From positions 1 to 43,827 of the forward strand of contig BHES01000015.1 of NCBI GenBank assembly GCA_003864575.1: DNA of 43,827 nt. Direction: 5' to 3'. The notes under the pieces were generated by a model. The model was not told where the DNA came from. It was given only the letters and a program-made list of their open reading frames with translations, and did not search any database. Positions within the stretch are counted from its first letter, which is position 1; each line of letters opens with the position of its first letter. Shown here one piece after another: positions 1-8,654 of the stretch. This DNA is from Enterobacterales bacterium (GTDB lineage Bacteria > Pseudomonadota > Gammaproteobacteria > Enterobacterales > Enterobacteriaceae). Made by a program: the position numbers and the translations under genes.

Positions 1-1
1 G

Positions 2-85
2 AATACCTATTTCAACGATGAATGGGTCACTGCGAATATCGGGGATATCAGTCACTATAGCCAGCAACTGGCCAGCGTTCGCTGA
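2..85 (+). CDS. 3' end of an unrecognised gene (partial)
   Basis: Frame 2 is open from the window edge for 27 codons and stops with TGA at 83-85. The visible C-terminus is polar and ends in QLASVR. The stop codon runs directly into a strong hairpin that would terminate plus-strand transcription, which supports a real gene end. Too little protein is visible to name a family, and the other forward frames give no better candidate. The equivalent side of cof in E. coli carries other genes, so synteny does not help. Reading this as a gene end is an inference. Confidence 0.4.
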   Translation, partial: NTYFNDEWVTANIGDISHYSQQLASVR

Positions 86-144
86 TTGCCTGAACCGATG
101 TAAAAGGCGGCATAAGCCGCCTTTTACATCGGTTCAGGCAATCC
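83..144. terminator. Very long perfect hairpin, probable bidirectional terminator
   Basis: Positions 84-110 and 117-143 are exact reverse complements (27 bp). The C at 111 can pair with the G at 116, leaving an ATAA loop. The core is a classic bidirectional terminator: AAAAGGCGG, loop, CCGCCTTTT. The stem then extends outwards by about 14 bp more than a terminator needs and covers the stop codon of the upstream partial gene. It lies between convergent genes (partial gene on plus, TPR/DUF218 gene on minus), the expected place for a shared terminator. Confidence 0.75.
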
Positions 145-156
145 TGCGGATTCACG

Positions 157-1263
157 TTAACGCTCTTCAAGCGGATAGCTACGGAAACTCCACAATCCCA
201 TGGTTTTCAGTGCATCGCGGTAAATCCCCTGCCTGTCACCGTCTGTAACTGTCTGAAGTTCAGCTAAAGGCTTGTCGATAGCCGCAACTGATACATAACG
301 GATATCACGCGGGCCTGTTTCCCAGCTAGCGATGGTGAACAACGCCTGAGCGCGACGTACATGGCTGCCTGAGCTGACAATCACGGCATTTTTGATGCGA
401 TGTTTGGCCAGCGCATAACGGCTAAACAAGGCATTTTCCACCGTTGAACGAGCGAAGTTATCCTGATAAATACGTTGGCTGTCGATGCCCTTCTCCACCA
501 GCCATTGCGACATCAGTTTCCCTTCCGTCTGGTGACTTTGCGGCACGCCACCGGTGACGACAATCATCGCATCCGGTAACTGTTTGGCGAGTTCCAGCGT
601 TTTCTCCAGGCGCTGAATAAGCACTTTATTCATCGAGCCATCAGGATCGAGCGCGTAGCCGAGCGTAACAATGGCTGTTGGGCCGTTGAAGGATTTCGCA
701 ACGTCAGCAGGCAGAGCATCGCGCAGCGGCATCGACGTGACCTCGTTAATCACCGCAAAGACCTTCTTCAACTGATCCGCACGCCCCGGATTGAGCTGCT
801 GCAGCTCCGCCATTTGCGAATCAACGGCAGCCGTATTGCCTTTATAACGCTGCCACGCGGCGATATAACTGTGGGCATCGACGTCATCCGGTGCGATCTC
901 GAGTATCTGCTGATACAACGTGAGCGCCTTATCGACATTTTTATTGTAAATGTACGCACTGGCAGTGCTGAAAAGCAGGTCAGCGCGGTAAGGCTCCAGC
1001 TTGCTCGCCTGTTGCAGGCGATCGGCAACGATCTCCATATTCGTCGGCAGTTTGCCGGTGAAGCCTGCATCAGAAACGCGGGCTGGAGATTTAAACGCCG
1101 TCAATGCGTCCTGAATCAGAAAATCGACAGTCTGGCGCTCGGAAATATACTGTTGGTAATCAGCCTGCGGCTGAAGCGTATCGATGGCCCTGGCGGACAC
1201 ATTGGCAGAAATCAATAAAGTTAAAGCAAGTGCAATACGGGTTGCCCCATGAGTAGCGATCAT
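157..1263 (-). CDS. Exported TPR and DUF218 (ElyC/SanA/YdcF-type) protein
   Basis: The reading frame is open to 1314, but AAGGA lies 7 bases before the second of two adjacent ATGs (1263), so I start there (368 aa; the first ATG is at 1266). The N-terminus has a basic residue, a hydrophobic core and an ANVSA-type signal peptidase site, so export is likely. A helical TPR-like half follows (motifs around YRADLLFSTASAYIYNKNVDKALTL-type repeats). The second half is DUF218: AIVTLGYALDPDG, a VVTGGVPQS turn, a STVENA segment and VIVSSGSHVRRA. DUF218 proteins of E. coli (ElyC, SanA, YdcF) are linked to envelope integrity; the substrate here is unknown. The TPR plus DUF218 fusion is not part of the E. 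coli cof locus. Confidence 0.85.
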   Translation of the reverse strand: MIATHGATRIALALTLLISANVSARAIDTLQPQADYQQYISERQTVDFLIQDALTAFKSPARVSDAGFTGKLPTNMEIVADRLQQASKLEPYRADLLFSTASAYIYNKNVDKALTLYQQILEIAPDDVDAHSYIAAWQRYKGNTAAVDSQMAELQQLNPGRADQLKKVFAVINEVTSMPLRDALPADVAKSFNGPTAIVTLGYALDPDGSMNKVLIQRLEKTLELAKQLPDAMIVVTGGVPQSHQTEGKLMSQWLVEKGIDSQRIYQDNFARSTVENALFSRYALAKHRIKNAVIVSSGSHVRRAQALFTIASWETGPRDIRYVSVAAIDKPLAELQTVTDGDRQGIYRDALKTMGLWSFRSYPLEER

Positions 1264-1399
1264 CATTTTATCCTTAACGGGTGAACTACCTGTCGGGACT
1301 ATAGATAAAAGCACAGTTGAGTAACAGACAGGCAGGGTCAGATCGGGGAACTATATGAAATCCCTATGACAATTTTGTGACGGAGGCACTAACAGACAT

Positions 1400-1425
1400 A
1401 AAAAAGCCGGGACAGATTGCCCGGC
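1400..1425 (-). terminator. Rho-independent terminator after cof
   Basis: On the minus strand GCCGGG, an 8-base loop and CCCGGC are followed directly by TTTTTT. It lies just downstream of the cof stop codon and is oriented for that gene. Confidence 0.85.
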
Positions 1426-1439
1426 CGGCTGGAATAACC

Positions 1440-2261
1440 TTAATATTCGGGGGAATAGGTGAGGTGTGGTGAATTCAGCCAATGTTGTAAAAAGTGGGAC
1501 ACCGCCTGATTCTGGCAGTGACCAATAACTTGCAGATGAGGAGAGTGCTGTTTAAGCACCGGCAGTGCGTTGCCCATTACCAGGCCCATGCCGACACTCT
1601 CCAGCATTTCGCGGTCATTCATCGCATCGCCGAAGGCCATGCATTCGGACATATCAATACCCAATCTTGCCGTCAACAGCGCCAGCGCACTCCCTTTATT
1701 GCTGCCTGCGGGCATGATATCCAGACAGTCTGCAGCAGAGAAACAGAGGTCAATGCGTGACCCGAAGTGGGCTTCGATTGATGGCACCAGTTCAAGCAGG
1801 ACGTCATGCGGCGCGGTAAAACAAACTTTGCTGTTACCGGTGGCCGGCAGTTTTGGCAGCTCACATAACTGATAGCGAAAACCGCTGAATTCATGCGGTA
1901 TCAACATCTGCGGGTCATCAAGATCGGTAAACCAGCCTTCGTCACGAAATACATGCAGGCTGGCAGCAGTGTTCCAGTTCGTATTCAACAACTCTTGCGC
2001 GCAATCTGCGGGTAAGTCACTGGCGTGCAGGCGGTTACCGGCCAAATCATGAATGCGGGTTCCGTTGCCGGTGATCAGATACCCCTCCAAACCCAGATTT
2101 GACAGAATATCTTTCATCTCAAGGTAATGGCGGCCGGTCGCGAAAGTCAGCGTCATCGGTTTTTCGGCCAGTTGCCCCAGGGTTAACAATGTCTTCTCAC
2201 CCAACCGGTGATCCGGCATTAACAGCGTGCCGTCCATATCAAATGCAGCCAAACGAAACAT
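1440..2261 (-). CDS. cof: HMP-PP phosphatase Cof, HAD superfamily
   Basis: HAD-like phosphatase of the Cof (IIB) subfamily, 273 aa, about the same as E. coli Cof (272 aa). In E. coli it hydrolyses 4-amino-2-methyl-5-hydroxymethylpyrimidine diphosphate, a thiamine precursor, and is promiscuous towards sugar phosphates. The nucleophile motif FDMDGTLL (Asp8, Asp10) is at the N-terminus, TFATGR supplies motif II, the conserved Lys is in the SNKGSAL segment, and the metal-binding motif [10 protein letters not shown] is near the C-terminus. The frame can extend to a TTG at 2273, but the ATG at 2261 aligns with the E. coli start. It is a single gene followed by its own terminator and is divergent from ybaE. 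Confidence 0.96.
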   Translation of the reverse strand: MFRLAAFDMDGTLLMPDHRLGEKTLLTLGQLAEKPMTLTFATGRHYLEMKDILSNLGLEGYLITGNGTRIHDLAGNRLHASDLPADCAQELLNTNWNTAASLHVFRDEGWFTDLDDPQMLIPHEFSGFRYQLCELPKLPATGNSKVCFTAPHDVLLELVPSIEAHFGSRIDLCFSAADCLDIMPAGSNKGSALALLTARLGIDMSECMAFGDAMNDREMLESVGMGLVMGNALPVLKQHSPHLQVIGHCQNQAVSHFLQHWLNSPHLTYSPEY

Positions 2262-2369
2262 AAAACCTCGCAATTACCCGACAGAACAGCATCAAAAGAT
2301 TTTTCTACCTGGCTGTCCTGGAGAAAGTTAACGCTGCAAGTATGCCGCCAGATTTACGGAAGTAATAGT

Positions 2370-2391
2370 GAACACTTTACGAATAGTGTTC
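2370..2391. promoter_or_regulatory. Inverted repeat in the cof-ybaE intergenic region, possible operator
   Basis: GAACACT at 2370-2376 and AGTGTTC at 2385-2391 are exact inverted repeats with an 8-base spacer, and AATAGTG also appears twice here as a direct repeat. The element lies about 100 bp before the ybaE start, between two divergent genes, where an operator would be expected. The binding protein is unknown; autoregulation by YbaE is only a guess from the behaviour of its relative SgrR. Confidence 0.35.
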
Positions 2392-2494
2392 CGGATTTAG
2401 ATCACACTATGCCGCTTTGCCTTATGTGGCAGCTCTGCGACTCAGATATGCTGAATATCTCCTTAGCGAGCTTGCTCAGATGTTGCGGGATTTT

Positions 2495-4195
2495 ATGCGA
2501 TTACAAAACCGTCTTAACCAGTATCAACGGCTGTATGTGAAGATTGGCAACCAGTCGTCGGCGTTGACCGTGGCCGATCTGGCGGGAATATTTTGTTGCA
2601 GTGAACGCCATACCCGCACCCTGCTGACGCAATTCCAGCATACTGGCTGGATAAGCTGGCAATCGCAGGCTGGCCGGGGGAAGCGCGCCTCGATTCAATG
2701 CCTGACGTCGCCGGAAAGCTTACGTGAATCCTATTTACAACAACTGCTGAAAAATGGCGATCACTCGGCGGCGTTGCAGCTCAGTGAGATGGATCCGAAA
2801 CACCTCAACGCCTTACTGGCTCCGCACCTCGGCGGACAGTGGCAGGCGGATGCCCCGACGCTGCGTATTCCCTATTATCGCAGTATGCAGCCGCTGGATC
2901 CGCAAACCCTGACGGGACGTGCGGAACAGCATTTGGCGCACACGCTACATGCCGGGCTGACGCGTTTTATTACCGGGGAGCCCATTCCCCAACCCGACCT
3001 GGCGCACCACTGGCAAATCAGTAATAACGGGAAAACCTGGCGATTTTTCCTGCGCAGCCAACTCTACTGGCACAATGGTGAACCGGTGACCGCGAGCCAG
3101 CTAAGCAGCCGCTTTGAAGCACTGCGCCAGTCACCGCGCAGCAAACATAGCCTGGCAATGGTCGCGCACCTCAGTCAACCTCATGCCCTCTGCCTGCAAT
3201 TCGATTTACATGCGCCTGATTACTGGCTGGCGCACCGTCTGGCCGACCTGAACTGCCTACTGTCGCATCCTGATGATGCGCTGTGCGGTGCAGGACCGTT
3301 TCGTCTAGCAAGTTTTGCACCGGAGTTGGTCCGTCTTGAGCAGCACGCCTACTATCATCTGCAACATCCTTTTCTGGCCGCGATTGAATTTTGGATCACG
3401 CCACAGCTTTTCGCGCAAAAAGACAATGTCAGTTGCCAACATCCTGTACGCATTATGCTAGGCGAGCAAGACGAAATAGCCGATGTGAAGCCGGTGAAAC
3501 GCAGCACCAGTCTGGGTTTTTGCTATATTGCGGCCAATCTGCGACGCGGGCATTTATCCTCCGAACAGGCGCAAAAGATCATTATGGTCATTCAACGATC
3601 CGAACTGTTGAACAGATTACCCATCGATCACGACCTGGTGAAACCCAGTAAAGAGATGCTGCCCGGCTGGCCCATCCCTGAACATGATGTCCTGCAGGTC
3701 GCTCTGCCGAAAAAACTCACATTATTGTTTCATCCGCCGGTCGAGCTTGAGTTTGTGGCCGAAGCGCTGAAAAGTAGTCTGGCCGCTGAGGGCTGTGAAC
3801 TGGAAATCCTCTACCATCCTGGCCGTTTATGGGATGACGAAGCGGCGCTGGCCACCGCCGACTTGCTGCTCGGCGACCGCTTAATAGGCGAAGCACCTGA
3901 AGCCACGCTGGAAAACTGGCTACGTCAGGACCCGCTGTGGTCAGGTATCCTTAGCGATACCGATATCCGCAAACAACAAGGCCAGTTGCAGTCGATTCAA
4001 CAAATCCCGCTCGCCAATAAAAGAGCCGAGGAGCTGCGCGACCATTTCTATCATCTGATGAAAACCGGGATCATTACGCCACTGTTTAACTATCAGTATC
4101 AGGTCAGCGCGCCACCGCGGGTGAATGGCGTACAGCTTACCGCATGGGGATGGTTTGATTTTTGTCAGGCATGGATCCCTCCGCCGTTGCCCTGA
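2495..4195 (+). CDS. ybaE: SgrR-family transcriptional regulator YbaE
   Basis: 566 aa, matching E. coli YbaE in length and along its sequence. The N-terminal 110 residues form a winged helix-turn-helix (segment CCSERHTRTLLTQFQHTGWI, followed by the basic GRGKRA). The rest resembles a solute-binding protein family 5 domain, from about TLRIPYYRSMQPLDP to the end. This architecture is shared with SgrR, the activator of the sugar-phosphate stress RNA SgrS; the ligand of YbaE is not known. The frame is open to 2417, but MRLQNRLNQYQRL at 2495 aligns with the E. coli start and has GCGGGA upstream. No SgrS-like RNA is apparent beside it. QueC follows after about 90 bp. Confidence 0.93.
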   Translation: MRLQNRLNQYQRLYVKIGNQSSALTVADLAGIFCCSERHTRTLLTQFQHTGWISWQSQAGRGKRASIQCLTSPESLRESYLQQLLKNGDHSAALQLSEMDPKHLNALLAPHLGGQWQADAPTLRIPYYRSMQPLDPQTLTGRAEQHLAHTLHAGLTRFITGEPIPQPDLAHHWQISNNGKTWRFFLRSQLYWHNGEPVTASQLSSRFEALRQSPRSKHSLAMVAHLSQPHALCLQFDLHAPDYWLAHRLADLNCLLSHPDDALCGAGPFRLASFAPELVRLEQHAYYHLQHPFLAAIEFWITPQLFAQKDNVSCQHPVRIMLGEQDEIADVKPVKRSTSLGFCYIAANLRRGHLSSEQAQKIIMVIQRSELLNRLPIDHDLVKPSKEMLPGWPIPEHDVLQVALPKKLTLLFHPPVELEFVAEALKSSLAAEGCELEILYHPGRLWDDEAALATADLLLGDRLIGEAPEATLENWLRQDPLWSGILSDTDIRKQQGQLQSIQQIPLANKRAEELRDHFYHLMKTGIITPLFNYQYQVSAPPRVNGVQLTAWGWFDFCQAWIPPPLP

Positions 4196-4284
4196 CTTTT
4201 ATATCCGACTAAAGGGCAGTACCATGGGCGGAAATATTATCGCCAGCGCGTCTGGCATAAGTCCGGGTAAAACAGGTAAAACAC

Positions 4285-4983
4285 ATGAAAAGAGCAGTGG
4301 TGGTTTTTAGCGGTGGTCAGGATTCAACAACCTGCCTGATTCAGGCCTTGACGCAATATGACGAAGTGCATTGCATCACCTTCGACTATGGTCAACGGCA
4401 TCGCGCTGAGATCGACATTGCCCGCACACTCTCGGTAGAGTTGGGAGCGAAAGCCCACAAGGTGCTGGATGTTGGCCTGTTGAACGAACTGGCCGTCAGC
4501 AGCCTGACTCGTGACAACATTCCGGTCCCTGCTTTAGGTGAAACGGAAGACAACGGCCTGCCAAGTACCTTTGTTCCTGGCCGCAATATTTTGTTCCTCA
4601 CGCTGGCGGCAATTTACGCCTATCAAATTCAGGCCGAAGCGGTGATCACCGGCGTGTGTGAAACTGACTTCTCCGGTTATCCGGATTGCCGCGACGAATT
4701 CGTTAAAGCCCTGAACCATGCAGTATCACTGGGCATAGCCCGCGACATTCGCTTTGAAACGCCACTGATGTGGTTGAACAAGGCGGAAACATGGGCACTG
4801 GCAGATTATTATCAGCAGTTGGATTTGGTTCGCCAGCAGACCCTGACCTGCTATAACGGTATCGCGGGTGACGGCTGTGGCGAGTGCGCGGCTTGCCATT
4901 TACGCGCCAACGGTTTACAGCAGTATCAGCAAGACAGAGATGCCGTAAACGCCAGCCTGAAGAAAAAAATCGGCCTGCGTTAA
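4285..4983 (+). CDS. queC: 7-cyano-7-deazaguanine (preQ0) synthase QueC
   Basis: 232 aa, one longer than E. coli QueC. QueC converts 7-carboxy-7-deazaguanine, ammonia and ATP to preQ0 in queuosine biosynthesis. The PP-loop SGGQDS is at residues 9-14. The C-terminal zinc site has four cysteines, Cys189, Cys198, Cys201 and Cys204, in the pattern CX8CX2CX2C. AGGT lies 7 bases before the ATG. Tgt and QueA, later enzymes of the same pathway, are encoded at the far end of the window. Confidence 0.97.
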   Translation: MKRAVVVFSGGQDSTTCLIQALTQYDEVHCITFDYGQRHRAEIDIARTLSVELGAKAHKVLDVGLLNELAVSSLTRDNIPVPALGETEDNGLPSTFVPGRNILFLTLAAIYAYQIQAEAVITGVCETDFSGYPDCRDEFVKALNHAVSLGIARDIRFETPLMWLNKAETWALADYYQQLDLVRQQTLTCYNGIAGDGCGECAACHLRANGLQQYQQDRDAVNASLKKKIGLR

Positions 4984-5000
4984 TTACGGATTTTCTGTGA

Positions 5001-5024
5001 CCGGGTGTGAAGCTTCATACCCGG
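5001..5024 (+). terminator. Weak hairpin after queC
   Basis: CCGGGT, a 12-base loop (itself partly self-complementary around GAAGCTTC) and ACCCGG form a stem 18 bp after the queC stop. There is no U-tract, so intrinsic termination is uncertain. It sits between the convergent queC and fadM genes. Confidence 0.35.
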
Positions 5025-5067
5025 CCAGCCACTCTTCCACGTCTGGGATTGGTATCCCAAACGCTGC

Positions 5068-5469
5068 TTAACCCTCTTTCAGCTCCAGCTCCCGCAACTT
5101 TCCGAGTAATTCACCTTCCAGCGGCAAAGCCTTTTGTGTTCGCAGATCGATACAGACAAACGTCAGGGTTGCATCGGCGACGATATCCCCTTCCCGGGTG
5201 ATCACCTGCTCTATGACACCACTGCGGCCATTGAGCTGCTGTAAACTGCTATCAATGCGTAATACATCGCCCAACGTGGCTGGCTTGCGATAGTTGATAT
5301 TAATATTGACGACGATGAACGCGATCTTATTAGCGCTCATCCATTTGAAACCGCTCTTGTTATCGAGCCACTCCCAGCGGGCTGACTCCAGAAACTCAAG
5401 ATAACGGGCATTGTTAACATGTTGATAAACGTCGATATGAAAACCGCGAACCGTGATAAACGTATGCAT
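5068..5469 (-). CDS. fadM: Long-chain acyl-CoA thioesterase FadM
   Basis: 133 aa single hotdog-fold thioesterase (YbgC/4HBT type), close to E. coli FadM (132 aa). FadM hydrolyses long-chain and unsaturated acyl-CoAs that stall in beta-oxidation. The helix motif DVYQHVNNARYLEFLESARWEW holds the conserved Asp13 and the HVNN turn; FIVVNININYRKPA and VADATLTFVCIDL supply the central strands. In E. coli it is repressed by FadR, and a FadR-like sequence is visible upstream here. It is a single gene, convergent with queC. Confidence 0.96.
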   Translation of the reverse strand: MHTFITVRGFHIDVYQHVNNARYLEFLESARWEWLDNKSGFKWMSANKIAFIVVNININYRKPATLGDVLRIDSSLQQLNGRSGVIEQVITREGDIVADATLTFVCIDLRTQKALPLEGELLGKLRELELKEG

Positions 5470-5514
5470 AATCTCTTCGGGCTCCTGAGATAAAGGGGTC
5501 AGGTTGTGAATCTG

Positions 5515-5531
5515 AACTGGTCAGATGTCTT
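5515..5531. promoter_or_regulatory. FadR-like operator upstream of fadM
   Basis: AACTGGTCAGATGTCTT contains the CTGGTCNGA core of the FadR site (consensus approximately ANCTGGTCNGACNNGTT), with a degenerate second half. It lies about 50 bp before the fadM start, a position where repression is possible, and E. coli fadM is a known FadR target. The match was made by eye. Confidence 0.45.
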
Positions 5532-5544
5532 GAAAGATTAGCAG

Positions 5545-5580
5545 AAGAAAACGGCGATAACCGTTAGCAGGTTATCGCCG
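5545..5580 (-). terminator. Rho-independent terminator after ybaV
   Basis: CGGCGATAACC and GGTTATCGCCG form a perfect 11-bp stem around a 7-base loop. On the minus strand it is followed by TTTTCTTCT, just past the ybaV stop codon. Confidence 0.85.
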
Positions 5581-5589
5581 CGACATCCG

Positions 5590-6045
<456 letters not shown>

Positions 6046-6056
6046 TTAAAATGTGG

Positions 6057-6080
6057 AAAAGGCCGCGAAAGCGGCCTTTT
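6057..6080. terminator. Terminator between ppiD and ybaV
   Basis: AAAAGGCCGC, loop GAAA, GCGGCCTTTT: a perfect 10-bp stem including the A/T tracts. It lies 34 bp after the ppiD stop and is read by that gene on the minus strand. Confidence 0.85.
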
Positions 6081-6113
6081 GTTGTTGCAACGCGTTGCAA
6101 ATATTTGCGGCGT

Positions 6114-7994
6114 TTACTGGACTTGTGCGGCAGAACCCAACTTAATTTTGGCTTCCTGACGCAGGTTTGTCAGCAAAGCATCAAAGGTCACGTTGGACGA
6201 AGACTGCTGCAATTCCTGCTCAAAACGCGCCGTTTCATTATCTGGCAGTGTACCCGGGTTAACCGCGGTCAGCTCAACGAGAACGCTATTTCCTTTGTCA
6301 TCCTGAGACAAGCCGTACACCGGCTGATCCTTTTGTGGATGAGGTAAAGCATAAACATTTTGCTCAAATGCAGAAGGCTGCTGGCTACGCTGCACTTTCT
6401 GTACATTGCCAAAGCTCAGCCCCGCGACTTTCAACGCTTCATCGCCTTTACCGGCTTTAAGGGCGGTCAGCAGTTTCTCACCATCCATACGCGCCTGACT
6501 TTCCGCTTTCTGACGTTTCACTAACGCGATCACTTGATCTTTAACGTCGGCAAAAGGTTTAAAGCCTTCAGCTTTGTGGGCATCAACACGCACAACAAAG
6601 GCACGATCACCATCGACGGTAATGATGTCTGAATTGCTACCTGGCGTACCATCCTGCCCAATCAGACCACCGTCAAAGATAGCCTGAACAACGGGTTTGA
6701 AATTAATGCCAGCCGGGATAGCTTGCTGAGTGAACCAGTCAGTGTGCGTCGCTTTCACGCCCGCGACTTCTTCAGCAGAAGCCAAAGACTCGTTGTCGTT
6801 ATTCGCCGCTTCGCTGACTTTCTGCTGCAAGGCGTAATACGCATCGACGGCTTTCTCTTGCTTGAGCTTGTCTACGATGCTGTCATGCACCTGAGCCATC
6901 GGTTTAATCTGCTCAGGTTTGATATCTTCGAGACGCAGGATGAAGAAACCACTGTCAGATTTGATCACACCGGAGATCTGGCCTTTTTCAGTCAGGTTGG
7001 CGCTCTTGAATTCTGGCAATGTGGTTTCAGGCTCAACCCAATCCATCAGGCCACCCTGCTTACCGCTCAGGGTATCGATAGACTTAGTTTTTGCCAGACC
7101 GGCGAAATCAGCGCCTTTTTTCAACTCAGCCGCCACGGCATCGGCATCGGCCTGCGTTTTAAGTACGATAACGCTGTAACGACGACGCTCAGGTTGACCA
7201 AACTCGCTCTTATGCTGGTCATAGTAAGCGGTAACATCGGCATCGCTGACGGTTGTTTTCCCCTGCATCGCCGCGGCATCCATTTCGATGTAGCTGACTT
7301 TCACCTGCTCAGGAGAGACAAAGTTGTTCTTGTTCTGGTCGTAGAACGCCTGCGCTTCGCTGTCACTAACCTGCTGTTTTGCAGCCAATGCCGCGGTATC
7401 TAAAGTCGCAGTGCGAACATCGCGTTCTTGCAGAAGCAATTCAGACATAGCTTTGGTTTCAGTAGGCAGAACGAAGTCTGACGTGCCAAAAGCCTGAGCC
7501 AGCTGTTGACTGACCAATTGCTGTTTCATCAACTTGGCAAAATTGTCTGCGCTGTAGCCCATACCCTGGATACTTTGCAGATATTTAGCATTATCGAAAC
7601 GGCCATCAGTCTGGAATTGTGGGGTCGCCAGAATCGCGTCTTTGATCTGTTGATCGCTGACGGTAATACCCAGCTTTTTGGAATACTGATCCAGTAATGT
7701 GACGTCAATCAGGTTGTTCAGTGATTCCTGACGCAGTTGCTGCATGTAGCCTTCGCTGCCTGCCAGCGCAGAGAATTGATCTCCCAGCTGTTGCTGCAGT
7801 CGGCTACGCTGGCTTTGCACCGCTTCTTCCAACTGAGCACGTCCTATTTCCTGACCATTCACTTTCGCTGCATAGTCTCCTGAACCGCCGATCAGGTAGT
7901 TGCCCACCCCTGTCAAAATAAAGGACAGAATAATCAGGGCCAGAATGATTTTGAGCGCGACGTGGTTGGCGGCCGCGCGTAAATTGTCCATCAT
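6114..7994 (-). CDS. ppiD: Periplasmic chaperone PpiD, parvulin-domain folding factor
   Basis: 626 aa against 623 in E. coli. One N-terminal transmembrane helix (about residues 14-34, LKIILALIILSFILTGVGNYL) anchors it in the inner membrane; the rest is periplasmic. SurA-like N-terminal helices follow (KVNGQEIGRAQLEEA), then a parvulin-like domain at about 265-355 (RRYSVIVLKTQADADAVAAEL to GVIKSDSGFFILRLEDI), and a C-terminal region ending in LRQEAKIKLGSAAQVQ. PpiD sits at the Sec translocon with YfgM and holds proteins as they emerge; the parvulin domain is reported inactive in E. coli. It starts with tandem ATGs, 23 bp after the hupB terminator hairpin. Confidence 0.97.
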   Translation of the reverse strand: MMDNLRAAANHVALKIILALIILSFILTGVGNYLIGGSGDYAAKVNGQEIGRAQLEEAVQSQRSRLQQQLGDQFSALAGSEGYMQQLRQESLNNLIDVTLLDQYSKKLGITVSDQQIKDAILATPQFQTDGRFDNAKYLQSIQGMGYSADNFAKLMKQQLVSQQLAQAFGTSDFVLPTETKAMSELLLQERDVRTATLDTAALAAKQQVSDSEAQAFYDQNKNNFVSPEQVKVSYIEMDAAAMQGKTTVSDADVTAYYDQHKSEFGQPERRRYSVIVLKTQADADAVAAELKKGADFAGLAKTKSIDTLSGKQGGLMDWVEPETTLPEFKSANLTEKGQISGVIKSDSGFFILRLEDIKPEQIKPMAQVHDSIVDKLKQEKAVDAYYALQQKVSEAANNDNESLASAEEVAGVKATHTDWFTQQAIPAGINFKPVVQAIFDGGLIGQDGTPGSNSDIITVDGDRAFVVRVDAHKAEGFKPFADVKDQVIALVKRQKAESQARMDGEKLLTALKAGKGDEALKVAGLSFGNVQKVQRSQQPSAFEQNVYALPHPQKDQPVYGLSQDDKGNSVLVELTAVNPGTLPDNETARFEQELQQSSSNVTFDALLTNLRQEAKIKLGSAAQVQ

Positions 7995-8016
7995 AGTGAG
8001 GCAACACTCCGCTGTA

Positions 8017-8045
8017 ATAAAAAAAGCGCATCGATTCCGATGCGC
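8017..8045 (-). terminator. Rho-independent terminator after hupB
   Basis: GCGCATCG, loop of four, CGATGCGC (perfect 8 bp), followed on the minus strand by TTTTTTTAT. It lies between hupB and ppiD, so ppiD needs its own promoter or read-through. Confidence 0.85.
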
Positions 8046-8162
8046 CTTGTATCTTACCTTACCAGCCCGGTGACGTCAGGTTATTGTTTAACAACCAGAC
8101 CTAGGAATGAAAGGGCAGTTTTGCCTTTCGTCTCGCAAGTATGACGCCTGACCAGCAGATAG

Positions 8163-8438
8163 TTAACCGTTGACTGCGTCTTTCAACGCTTTACCAGCTC
8201 GGAAACCAGGTACTTTTGCCGCAGCAATGCTGATTTCTTTACCCGTTTGTGGATTACGGCCTGTACGCGCAGAACGCTCACGAACCGAGAAAGTACCAAA
8301 GCCAACCAGAGCAACTTCTTCCCCTGACTTCAGGGTATCGGTTACCGATCCAAGTACTGCATCCAATACACGCCCAGCAGCCGCTTTAGAAATATCAGCA
8401 CCAGCGGCAATTTTGTCGATCAGTTGTGACTTATTCAC
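8163..8438 (-). CDS. hupB: Nucleoid protein HU, beta subunit
   Basis: 91 aa (90 in E. coli). HU-beta bends and compacts DNA as a homodimer or as a heterodimer with HU-alpha. The sequence reads [20 protein letters not shown], then the hinge [18 protein letters not shown] and the DNA-binding arm [11 protein letters not shown] choose the GTG at 8436-8438 because GGGG lies 9 bases before it; an ATG three codons earlier would sit directly on the ribosome binding site. The open frame to 8534 is untranslated leader. It lies downstream of lon, as in E. coli, with a terminator between. Confidence 0.96.
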   Translation of the reverse strand: MNKSQLIDKIAAGADISKAAAGRVLDAVLGSVTDTLKSGEEVALVGFGTFSVRERSARTGRNPQTGKEISIAAAKVPGFRAGKALKDAVNG

Positions 8439-8584
8439 TCTATTCATCCCCTCTAGAAATTCTATCGTCACGTCGCATTTTCCCTGCGAATATGACAGCG
8501 CAGCTGTTATATCAAGCTTGTCATGGCTATGCAAGCAGCTGAAAGCAGCCTGAAACTCCCTGACCGCTGTCTAACTTAACGACA

Positions 8585-8622
8585 CAAAAAAAGGCTGGCA
8601 AGTGAGATTTCACCTGCCAGCC
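8585..8622 (-). terminator. Rho-independent terminator after lon
   Basis: GGCTGGCA-A-GTGA pairs with TCAC-C-TGCCAGCC (12 pairs with one internal mismatch), followed on the minus strand by TTTTTTTG. It lies about 33 bp past the lon stop. Confidence 0.85.
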
Positions 8623-8654
8623 CGAGTTTTATTTTACTGTGACGGTCTTGATCA

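Noticed and set aside
4196-4284. Possible preQ1 riboswitch before queC
   Set aside because: The 89-bp gap lacks a recognisable preQ1 aptamer core, and enterobacterial queC is not known to carry one.
6723-7403. 226-codon open frame on the plus strand inside ppiD
   Set aside because: It is the antisense shadow of ppiD; composition and codon pattern follow the complementary gene, and there is no ribosome binding site or family match.
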